DNA of 64,000 bases from positions 64,409,644-64,473,643 of the forward strand of contig CM036756.1 of NCBI GenBank assembly GCA_020796225.1. The letters are read 5' to 3'. Origin of the DNA: Arion vulgaris (taxonomy: Eukaryota; Mollusca; Gastropoda; Stylommatophora; Arionidae). Under the pieces are notes generated by a model. The model made no database searches. It was not told where the DNA came from and saw only the letters and a program-made list of their open reading frames with translations. Positions 55,124-64,000 of the stretch are shown piece after piece. Each line of letters opens with the position of its first letter. Within the stretch, counting starts at the first letter, position 1. A program made the translations under genes and the position numbers.

Positions 55124-55485
55124 TGGTGGAACGGATTAGCGTAATGCATAAGCGTTTAACTATCGACTCGGACACAAGAAGGGTGTGGGTTGAATCTCAC
55201 ACTCGGCGTTCCACGCGTGAGAAAGGAATTGACCCTCCTACCTCCTGCGCAGTGGGATAGAGAAATGTGAAGTGAAGCGACTTCATACCATACGGATAAG
55301 GTCTGAATAGGCTACGGAAAATTGTATTGTGGGACGAATTAGCGTAATGCATAAGCGTTCGACTATCGACTCGGACACAAGAGTGTTGTGGGTTCAATCC
55401 CACAATCGACGCTCCAAGCGTGAGGATAGGAATTGGTCCTCCTATCTCCTGCGTACTAGGGCCTAGACATGTGAAGCGACTTCAT
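55124..55485 (+). mobile_element. SINE-J, two tandem tRNA-like copies
   Basis: Both contain ATTAGCGTAATGCATAAGCG, ATCGACTCGGACACAAGA and a T-arm-like GTGGGTTCAATCCCAC (second copy; first decayed). About 203 bp apart. No folded true tRNA. Confidence 0.55.
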
Positions 55486-55755
55486 ATATTAAAGTATGAA
55501 AAATCTACGGACAAAATTTTATTTTCAGTAATGTGGATCAAACCACAGCCATTTATAACATTTGGCAACTACATCAAGTGAGATTTCCAGAAATCACCAG
55601 TCTCACGCCAGATAACTCTAGCATTCCAGTAGTGCTAGATTGAGACACATTCATGATTCGTTTTATAAACAACACTACACAGGAACACAAGGTTAGATTA
55701 TGTCACAAATTAAATTTAACACTAAGGAATGTTCGTTTTATTAACAATGTTGGTT

Positions 55756-56003
55756 ACTTCTTCATCTTCTTTGTGTTCGTTCTTTACCACCAATTTTAAT
55801 CACTCTTTGTGATATGTTTGATCTTTGCCAAGAACGTGTATACGTTGCACATTGGTTTGGTAGGCCCCTAAACGCATAGACTTCTACACGTTTAGGACAT
55901 GTACATCCGATTTCAGCCAAACCTCCTTAGTCGCCTCTTATGACATGCGTGGCAGGTAATAGTGGTTCTATTCTTTACACCCCACATTTGGCAACCACTC
56001 GGG
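55756..56003 (-). mobile_element. SINE-A copy
   Basis: Reverse: TTCTTCATCTTCTTTGTG, CCTTAGTCGCCTCTTATGAC, GGCAACCACTCGGGCG. Confidence 0.7.
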
Positions 56004-56319
56004 CGTGTTGATTACTAAATAATCATAGACACATATAATGTGTAAAATTCCACTAAACTAGTCAATGTTCCATAAAACATGTCTAAGTCAGCTCACTCCA
56101 ACGGAAATTTCAGATTTGCCAACAGAGCTAGTTGACTTCTTTTTAGAGTTGGATGTGATCTAATACTAGTAGATTCAATAACACCCGTTCTCTTCCCCAC
56201 ATCCTCCCCCACCTCCGAAAACAACCAACTTTTATTTTCACAGTTCGTTACCGGCCCAAAAGAGTTAAGGAACAAAATAGTAACTCTGGAGCGTGTCATG
56301 ATCTCTTAAGGTAGTCGTT

Positions 56320-56660
56320 ATTCTTATTCTTCTTCCCCCTTCACCTCTAGGGAAGCATGGTCCGACCAAGGCCTTCCAATCCCTCCTATCCAAGGCCTTC
56401 CAATCCCTCCTATCCAAGGCCTGCAATCCCTCCTATCCAAGGCCTTCCAATCCCTCCTATCCATGACCATATTTTTCCAGATCTTTCCACTCTCTCCCAT
56501 TTTCTTGCATTCTGTCTCCAACTCCCGCCTCCAGGTTTTTTCTGGATCTTCTCTTACCTCTATTACCCTGGGGGTTCCATCTAAGGGTCTGTCTCGTGAT
56601 ACTTTCCAGGGGTCTCTTCAGTGTGTGTCCTATCCATCGCCACTTTCTATCCCTTATCTC
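56320..56660 (-). mobile_element. LINE-eta C-terminal fragment beside the satellite
   Basis: The minus frame has MEQEIRDRKWRWIGHTLKRP, ITRQTLRWNPQGNRG and RSRKNLEA, the well-known WxGHxLR..WNPQGxRxRGRP tail of non-LTR ORF2. The 24-bp repeat at 56369-56463 (4 units) lies inside it. Confidence 0.75.
56369..56463. repeat. 24-bp minisatellite, 4 units
   Basis: AAGGCCTTCCAATCCCTCCT with ATCC spacing; one unit one base short. Confidence 0.88.
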
Positions 56661-59600
56661 TTGTTCCATCTGCCGTTGTCCTGTTCTACCTGCCGTTGTC
56701 CTGCTCTATCTGCCGTTGTCTTGCTCTATCTGCCGTTGTCCTGTTCCATCTGCCGTTGTCCTGCTCTATCTGCCGTTGTCCTGTTCTATCTGCCGTTGTC
56801 CTGTTCCATCTGCCGTTGTCCTGCTCTATCTGCCGTTGTCCTGCTCTATCTGCCGTTGTCCTGCTCTATATGCCGTTGTCCTGTTCTATCTGCCGTTGTC
56901 CTGCTCTATCTGCCGTTGTCCTGCTCTATCTGCCGTTGTTCTGTTCTATCTGCCGTTGTCCTGTTCTATCTGCTGTTGTCCTGCTCTATCTGCCGTTGTC
57001 CTGCTCTATCTGCCGTTGTCCTGCTCTATCTGCCGTTGTCCTGCTCTATCTGCCGTTGTCCTGTTCTATCTGCCGTTGTCCTGCTCTATCTGCCGTTGTC
57101 CTGTTCTATCTGCCGTTGTCCTGTTCTATCTGCTGTTGTCCTGCTCTATCTGCCGTTGTCCTGCTCTATCTGCCGTTGTCCTGCTGTATCTGCCGTTGTC
57201 CTGCTCTATCTGCCGTTGTCCTGTTCTATCTGTCGTTGTCCTGTTCTATCTGCTGTTGTCCTGCTCTATCTGCCGTTGTCCTGCTCTATCTGCCGTTATC
57301 CTGCTCTATCTGCGTTGTCCTGCTCTATCTGCCGTTGTCCTGCTCTATCTGCCGTTGTCCTGCTCTATCTGCCGTTGTCCTGTTCTATCTGCCGTTGTCC
57401 TGCTCTATCTGCCGTTGTCCTGTTCTATCTGCCGTTGTCCTGCTCTATCTGCCGTTGTCCTGCTCTATCTGCCGTTGTCCTGTTCCATCTGCCGTTGTCC
57501 TGCTCTATCTGCCGTTGTCCTGTTCTATCTGCCGTTGTCCTGTTCCATCTGCCGTTGTCCTGCTCTATCTGCCGTTGTCCTGCTCTATCTGCCGTTGTCC
57601 TGCTCTATATGCCGTTGTCCTGTTCTATCTGCCGTTGTCCTGCTCTATCTGCCGTTGTCCTGCTCTATCTGCCGTTGTCCTGTTCTATCTGCCGTTGTCC
57701 TGTTCTATCTGCTGTTGTCCTGCTCTATCTGCCGTTGTCCTGCTCTATCTGCCGTTGTCCTGCTCTATCTGCCGTTGTCCTGCTCTATCTGCCGTTGTCC
57801 TGTTCTATCTGCCGTTGTCCTGCTCTATCTGCCGTTGTCCTGTTCTATCTGCCGTTGTCCTGTTCTATCTGCTGTTGTCCTGCTCTATCTGCCGTTGTCC
57901 TGCTCTATCTGCCGTTGTCCTGCTGTATCTGCCGTTGTCCTGCTCTATCTGCCGTTGTCCTGTTCTATCTGCCGTTGTCCTGTTCTATCTGCTGTTGTCC
58001 TGCTCTATCTGCCGTTGTCCTGCTCTATCTGCCGTTATCCTGCTCTATCTGCGTTGTCCTGCTCTATCTGCCGTTGTCCTGCTCTATCTGCCGTTGTCCT
58101 GCTCTATCTGCCGTTGTCCTGTTCTATCTGCCGTTGTCCTGCTCTATCTGCCGTTGTCCTGTTCTATCTGCCGTTGTCCTGCTCTATCTGCCGTTGTCCT
58201 GCTCTATCTGCCGTTGTCCTGCTCTATCTGCCGTTGTCCTGTTCTATCTGCCGTTGTCCTGTTCTATCTGCCGTTGTCCTGCTCTATCTGCCGTTGTCCT
58301 GCTCTATCTGCCGTTGTCCTGCTCTATCTGCTGTTGTCCTGCTCTATCTGCCGTTGTCCTGCTCTATCTGCCGTTGTCCTGTTCTATCTGCCGTTGTCCT
58401 GCTCTATCTGCCGTTGTCCGGCTCTATCTGCCGTTGTCCTGCTCTATCTGCCGTTGTCCTGCTCTATCTGCTGTTGTCCTGCTCTATCTGCCGTTGTCCT
58501 GCTCTATCTGCCGTTGTCCTGCTCTATCTGCTGTTGTCCTGCTCTATCTGCTGTTGTCCTGCTCTATCTGCCGTTGTCCTGCTCTATCTGCCGTTGTCCT
58601 GTTCTATCTGCCGTTGTCCTGCTCTATCTGCCGTTGTCCGGCTCTATCTGCCGTTGTCCTGCTCTATCTGCCGTTGTCCTGCTCTATCTGCTGTTGTCCT
58701 GCTCTATCTGCCGTTGTCCTGCTCTATCTGCCGTTGTCCTGCTCTATCTGCCGTTGTCCTGTTCTATCTGCCGTTGTCCTGTTCCATCTGCCGTTGTCCT
58801 GCTCTATCTGCCGTTGTCCTGCTCTATCTGCCGTTGTCCTGCTCTATATGCCGTTGTCCTGTTCTATCTGCCGTTGTCCTGCTCTATCTGCCGTTGTCCT
58901 GCTCTATCTGCCGTTGTCCTGTTCTATCTGCCGTTGTCCTGTTCTATCTGCTGTTGTCCTGCTCTATCTGCCGTTGTCCTGCTCTATCTGCCGTTGTCCT
59001 GCTCTATCTGCCGTTGTCCTGCTCTATCTGCCGTTGTCCTGTTCTATCTGCCGTTGTCCTGCTCTATCTGCCGTTGTCCTGTTCTATCTGCCGTTGTCCT
59101 GTTCTATCTGCTGTTGTCCTGCTCTATCTGCCGTTGTCCTGCTCTATCTGCCGTTGTCCTGCTGTATCTGCCGTTGTCCTGCTCTATCTGCCGTTGTCCT
59201 GTTCTATCTGCCGTTGTCCTGTTCTATCTGCTGTTGTCCTGCTCTATCTGCCGTTGTCCTGCTCTATCTGCCGTTATCCTGCTCTATCTGCGTTGTCCTG
59301 CTCTATCTGCCGTTGTCCTGTTCTATCTGCCGTTGTCCTGCTCTATCTGCCGTTGTCCTGTTCTATCTGCCGTTGTCCTGCTGTATCTGCCGTTGTCCTG
59401 TTCTATCTGCCGTTGTCCTGCTCTATCTGCCGTTGTCCTGCTCTATCTGCCGTTGTCCTGTTCTATCTGCCGTTGTCCCGCTCTATCTGCCGTTGTCCTG
59501 TTCTATCTGCCGTTGTCCTGCTCTATCTGCCGTTGTCCTGCTCTATCTGCCGTTGTCCTGCTCTATCTGCTGTTGTCCTGCTCTATCTGCCGTTGTCCTG

Positions 59601-61026
59601 CTCTATCTGCCGTTGTCCTGTTCTATCTGCCGTTGTCCTGCTCTATCTGCCGTTGTCCGGCTCTATCTGCCGTTGTCCTGCTCTATCTGCCGTTGTCCTG
59701 CTCTATCTGCTGTTGTCCTGCTCTATCTGCCGTTGTCCTGCTCTATCTGCCGTTGTCCTGCTCTATCTGCTGTTGTCCTGCTCTATCTGCTGTTGTCCTG
59801 CTCTATCTGCCGTTGTCCTGCTCTATCTGCCGTTGTCCTGTTCTATCTGCCGTTGTCCTGCTCTATCTGCCGTTGTCCGGCTCTATCTGCCGTTGTCCTG
59901 CTCTATCTGCCGTTGTCCTGCTCTATCTGCTGTTGTCCTGCTCTATCTGCCGTTGTCCTGCTCTATCTGCCGTTGTCCTGCTCTATCTGCCGTTGTCCTG
60001 TTCTATCTGCCGTTGTCCTGCTCTATCTGCCGTTGTCCGGCTCTATCTGCCGTTGTCCTGCTCTATCTGCCGTTGTCCTGCTCTATCTGCCGTTGTCCTG
60101 CTCTATCTGCCGTTGTCTTGTTCTATCTGCCGTTGTCCTGCTCTACCTGCCGTTGTCCTGCTCTATCTGCCGTTGTCCTGCTCTATCTGCTGTTGTCCTG
60201 CTCTATCTGCCGTTGTCCTGCTCTATCTGCCGTTGTCTTGTTCTATCTGCCGTTGTCCTGCTCTATCTGCCGTTGTCCTGCTCTATCTGCTGTTGTCCTG
60301 CTCTATCTGCCGTTGTCCTGCTCTACTTGCCGTTGTCCTGCTCTATCTGCCGTTGTCCTGTTCTATCTGCCGTTGTCCTGCTCTATCTGCCGTTGTCCTG
60401 CTCTATATGCTGTTGTCCTGCTCTATCTGCCGTTGTCCTGCTCTATCTGCCGTTGTCCTGCTCTATCTGCCGTTGTCCTGTTCTATCTGCCGTTGTCCTG
60501 CTCTATCTGCCGTTGTCCGGCTCTATCTGCCGTTGTCCTGCTCTATCTGCTGTTGTCCTGCTCTATCTGCCGTTGTCCTGTTCTATCTGCCGTTGTCCTG
60601 CTCTATCTGCCGTTGTCCTGCTCTATCTGCTGTTGTCCTGCTCTATCTGCCGTTGTCCTGCTCTATCTGCCGTTGTCCTGCTCTACCTGCCGTTGTCCTG
60701 CTCTATCTGCCGTTGTCCTGCTCTATCTGCCGTTGTCCGGCTCTATCTGCCGTTGTCCTGCTCTATCTGCCGTTGTCCTGCTCTACCTGCCGTTGTCCTG
60801 TTCTATCTGCCGTTGTCCTGCTCTATCTGCCGTTGTCCTGCTCTATCTGCTGTTGTCCTGCTCTATCTGCCGTTGTCCTGCTCTATCTGCCGTTGTCCTG
60901 CTCTACCTGCCGTTGTCCTGCTCTATCTGCCGTTGTCCTGCTCTATCTGCCGTTGTCCTGCTCTATCTGCCGTTGTCCTGCTCTATCTGCCGTTGTCCTG
61001 CTCTACCTGCCGTTGTCCTGCTCTAT
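56661..61026. repeat. 20-bp satellite array, about 218 units, 4.37 kb
   Basis: The unit is CTGTTCTATCTGCCGTTGTC with C/T variants (CTGCTC, TGCTGT, GTCCGG, TATATG). One 19-bp unit recurs with the same neighbours at about 57301, 58040 and 59280. The unit contains no stop in any forward register, so three overlapping + frames of about 1500 codons stay open. They read as one 20-residue Cys/Leu-rich repeat and are not genes. Confidence 0.97.
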
Positions 61027-61110
61027 CCTACAGTTCCCTGTGTGTGGTCTTCTCATAACATCGCAGATGGAATATCCTGCGCAGGCATCTACTGATAAAT
61101 GTCTGCAACT
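61027..61110 (-). mobile_element. Right remnant of the LINE-eta around the satellite
   Basis: The minus strand reads ..MRRPHTGNCRIEQ up to the array edge, in register with MEQEIRDRKW at the other edge. Short and inferred. Confidence 0.4.
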
Positions 61111-61117
61111 TGTTGCA

Positions 61118-61340
61118 TCTAAAGCAGAAGAATTTACTTCATTGCACTGGATTTTTACCCCATATGGCTCGGTCCTTCTCCGCAGAAATGTCACGCTACA
61201 TGCCGAGAGTATTGGACAAAGCACGAACTCCATAACTCCGGCGCAATCCTAGAGGTATCTGGAAAAAATGCAACCTCGAACAGAGCGGCTTCGAATCCAC
61301 GATCTTCAGCAAATGCTTAGCGTTTAGCCACATATATCCC
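61118..61340 (-). mobile_element. SINE-C copy
   Basis: TTTACTTCATTGCACTGGAT, CATATGGCTCGGTCCTTCTC, CTGGAAAAAATGCAAC. Head at right decayed. Confidence 0.65.
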
Positions 61341-61459
61341 CTTATTTATATTACTCTGTCAACGCAACATAAACTTTTAAAAATCGTAATAAAATATGGA
61401 ACCACAAGTTATTAGTTGTAAAACTATTTTGCGACTCTTCAGTTCCAATGTTGTATCCA

Positions 61460-62455
61460 TCCTAACGTACGTCAACAACAGTTATGACGAGAGATTAAAC
61501 AATAAATTCGTTGAATGCAGTTGAAAATAGATGTCTGCGAAAAATAAGGATCATAAAATAAGATGAATTTAGTGGTGATGAAATCAGAGATGATATGACA
61601 GAAATAAGAACAGGACATGAATCCATAAATGACCCAGGAGAAAATAGCGATGATTCAGGTATGACTGCGGAAGTCACAGTCGAATGCCACTAGACAAGCA
61701 TGTGAGTGGAACCCTCAAAGAAAATGGAAAAGGGGTCGTTCTAAACTGCCCTAGAAACGGAGATGTCCTGAGGAAGTGAAGGATACTGGACTATCATGGA
61801 AAGCCATAAGGAAAACAACCAGAGGCCAGGAAAAGTGTCGAACAATTGTTTAAGCCCTATGCTCCTCGGGGAGGAGAGAAAAATAAGTCAAGAAATCGGA
61901 TGTCTGATCAACCACTAGTAACAATTGTTATACGAAAGAGAAGATGGTGATATATCGGGCATACTCGGAGAATAAATGATCAAAGAATCACAAAGCAGGC
62001 ATTGAAGTGGAGACAAATGGTTTAAGAAAGAAAGGGCACCTAGAAAACACTGAATTATCGTTACTGAGAGAAGTTAGAAATAACGAACTCAATTTCATTG
62101 GATTGAACGAGTTTTCGAGTATAGAAAGTGGTGTGGAGAAATTGCATGCAGGTCCTATGCAAAAGTATAACTGTACTTGCATGGTATGTTGCTGTGCCCA
62201 CAAGAAGCAAAGAATGGTACTGCGACCTAATATCACAAGGCATGTCGTACTAGCGACTGATGATGTAGGACCTAGGAACTACCTAGTAAATAAAAGCATC
62301 GTATAAATCGGATGTGCTGGCCTACTTGTAGACGCATAACTGGCACAACGTACAATCGCTCGTAGGCTCAGATCATATTTTAAAAAACAAGTGGTTAACA
62401 AGTGGTTGATGTAGAGAGCTCGAAGAAGTATAACGATACGAGAGGAATATTATAT
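61460..62455 (+). mobile_element. LINE-gamma fragment, degenerate, with SINE-B inside
   Basis: ATTCGTTGAATGCAGTTGAA, AAATAGATGTCTGCGAAAAA (61526), CAAAGCAGGCATTGAAGTGG (61994), then GTCCTATGCAAAAGTATAAC / CGATACGAGAGGAATATTAT around the SINE-B. Many stops. Confidence 0.6.
62172..62425 (+). mobile_element. SINE-B inserted in LINE-gamma
   Basis: Starts TGTACTTGCATGGTATGTTG, core GGCATGTCGTACTAGCGACT, ends GCTCGAAG. AAGTATAAC at 62163-62171 and 62426-62434. Confidence 0.75.
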
Positions 62456-62653
62456 CATAATAATATAATAATAATCAATATACTCGATTGGTATCAAAAT
62501 ATGTTATATTTATTAAATGTGTATATAGACACCAGTAAAGGTAGGTAAAGCGACAAATAAGTATTTACAATTATATTTGTCTCTCCCAATGCTTAAAAAT
62601 TCTATAAAACTAAACTTGGTAATGAAAAGGTGGATAGGAAAACGAAAACATAC

Positions 62654-62740
62654 CTGATCTGACTTGACTACACGAGAGTGCGTTGAAGAAGACAAGTAAT
62701 GTTGTCTGGGCGTAGTGGGGATGTATTTACGACTGCACCG
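62654..62740 (-). other. Candidate noncoding first exon (minus strand)
   Basis: On the minus strand a good donor, AGATCAG/GTATGT, ends a nonrepetitive stretch at 62654. A TATA-like CATAAAAAC lies at 62741-62749, about 30 bp before a plausible start. It could be the missing first exon of CABP-2, which would need a 25-kb intron, or of an unrelated gene. No coding potential is seen. This is an inference from splice and TATA-like signals only. Confidence 0.22.
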
Positions 62741-62749
62741 GTTTTTATG
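62741..62749 (-). promoter_or_regulatory. TATA-like box of the candidate exon
   Basis: CATAAAAAC on the minus strand lies in single-copy-looking sequence upstream of the candidate first exon. It is a weak match to a TATA box, and I have no independent support. Confidence 0.15.
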
Positions 62750-63109
62750 TAAGGTATTTTGTAATGTTGCAGCTTGTGTGTGACAAACTGGTTCCGTGCG
62801 GGTTTACAAATGCTGCCCATCCCCCTTTTCCCATATAGTCAGTTAATTTGTGCGGTATCGCGTGCAAAATGGATGGGTAAGTTTATATTTGGGTAGGGTA
62901 CGGTACATTCACAACTAGAGTACATATATGACATCAGGTTGTTTAGGTTTGTTGCTGCTAGTTCCTACATCTGTTGCACACGGCTGACGAAAACATATTT
63001 TGTGTTTGTATGTGTGTGTGTTCGAATTGTTTTCTGCCACACCCATGCCTAAAATACGTGGAGCTGTATACGTAAACTGTAGTAAAACCCATTTGAAAAT
63101 CGCAAGATA

Positions 63110-63470
63110 AAAAAATATATATAAAATCGGATTCTTCTTCTTCCTCTGCGATCAACTTCTGCGATGCGACTACTCCAGTATGTGTCATAAACAGGGCGGT
63201 GCTCTTGAGGTCTTAACCGGTTCCCCATAGTTTGTTTTGAAGGGTTGTTTCTGTTAACCAGATTTCCATTCTCACACTGCTCAGGCTGTGACAGGATGTG
63301 CTGTGGGATTACTTTGTGCGTCACAGGTGCAGGCAGCCGAGTTCATGAGACCCATTCTATGGAGGTGTGCTCTGAGACTGCAGTGTAAAACCGGATTAAA
63401 ACGCATTGCACACATAATCTCGACGTTTCGAACAAAAGGCCTGTATCGGTATAGAAACAGATATCCGTAA
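63110..63470 (-). mobile_element. LINE-zeta-like C-terminal fragment
   Basis: Across frames the minus strand reads ..HLQSQSTP.., HSLSSVRMEIW, TTLQNKLWGTG, STALFMTHTGV, recalling the HIL..C...R..IWP....L..KL.G tail of RNase H-bearing LINEs. Heavily decayed. Confidence 0.4.
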
Positions 63471-63854
63471 CTCTGTTTTAATATTCTTATGAGCTATCCC
63501 TAAGATTTGTCCTACACAGGTAGTGAGAACGAAAGAATTCAGAATGAGGTCATGCGCATCATTCTAGGATTCACCAAAGATGCAATATTAGTGTCAATAC
63601 ATTTCTCTTTGACCTCTCCTCTGTTTACTACAGAATTAAAACTTGGAGAGTTCCTTCAAATCTAAAAATCAATGCAAACAATGAACATTTTCTTCATGGG
63701 GAACTCATGGAGAAATGGTGAAGAGGAAAGATCATGGTTGAGCCAGGATTATGATATTCTTGCGAACATATGATAACTATCATCGATTGAACCAGAAAAT
63801 GAATGGATTGTTGAGCAGCCTTCAATTTCAGACCGGTTTCACAGTTATACTTAT

Positions 63855-63966
63855 ACCAGAGTCCCAGACAAACTGTATGTCATGGCTGACAATCAGAAGC
63901 AGACTGCAGTCTTTATTAGAGAATCCGAAATCCCAACAAGGTGAGAACGCAGAAGAGGAAGAATAT
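63855..63966 (+). mobile_element. LINE-zeta 3' tip with (GAA) tail
   Basis: CAGACAAACTGTATGTCATG, TTTATTAGAGAATCCGAAAT, CGCAGAAGAGGAAGAA. Confidence 0.55.
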
Positions 63967-64000
63967 CCCATCAAGAAAAACTGTGAACAAAAGGAACCAT

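Noticed and set aside
55340..55420. tRNA gene at the SINE-J copies
   Set aside because: A T-arm-like hairpin is present but no full cloverleaf; the unit is repeated with a shared non-tRNA body.
56463..61252. Three + open frames of 1531, 1499 and 1543 codons
   Set aside because: They overlap in all three frames over a 20-bp tandem array and read as the same 20-residue repeat. No coding signal beyond lack of stops.

Overview
The window looks like animal nuclear DNA and reads as a repeat-dense, AT-rich, intron-rich region. The best guess is a mollusc, probably a gastropod. The reasons are the style of the small four-EF-hand calcium-binding genes and the many tRNA-headed SINEs and core-domain SINEs of the kind known from molluscs. 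This assignment is an inference; nothing here fixes the species. There are no operons, CRISPR arrays or prokaryotic genes.

Only two host protein genes can be supported. They are paralogues lying tail to tail. CABP-1 is on the + strand, with coding exons 5761-5901, 9182-9270 and 12677-12875. CABP-2 is on the - strand, with coding exons 37094-36954, 30236-30148 and 26459-26261. Each encodes a 142-residue protein with four EF-hands (about 16 kDa) in exons of exactly 141, 89 and 199 coding nt with the same intron phases. Each has a 35-nt UTR segment in front of the ATG, with a splice acceptor at its start. My hand alignment gives 61/142 identical residues with no gap. A noncoding first exon should lie upstream of each; one weak candidate for CABP-2 is at 62654-62740.

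Almost everything else is mobile DNA or tandem repeats. Non-LTR retrotransposon (LINE) debris of about eight kinds is present, named LINE-alpha to LINE-theta here for bookkeeping only. The debris includes RT fragments (20540-20780, 21195-22400, 44698-45545), RNase H fragments (4230-4790, 27757-28143) and C-terminal tails. SINE families are also present, named A/B to K here; C, D, F, H and J have tRNA-like heads and A/B carry a shared core and a (GAA)n tail. There are three hAT-type DNA transposon families with 8-bp target duplications. One of them has a 1.75-kb member (28236-29989) with a transposase zinc-finger fragment and the same termini as about six 165-bp MITEs. Several insertions are nested with readable target-site duplications, so their order can be deduced.

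Tandem arrays are frequent: 55 bp at 5.2 kb, 14 bp at 6.9 kb, 35 bp at 8.9 kb, 21 bp at 11.1 kb, 94 bp at 15.1 kb, about 110 bp at 30.3 kb, TCTATC at 32.1 kb, 10 bp at 35.7 kb, 17 bp at 37.7 kb, 11 bp at 43.1 kb and 25 bp at 51.8 kb. The largest is a 4.4-kb, roughly 218-unit array of a 20-bp repeat at 56661-61026. It grew inside a LINE fragment and shows higher-order duplications of about 739 and 1239 bp. The very long open frames over it are an artefact of the repeat.
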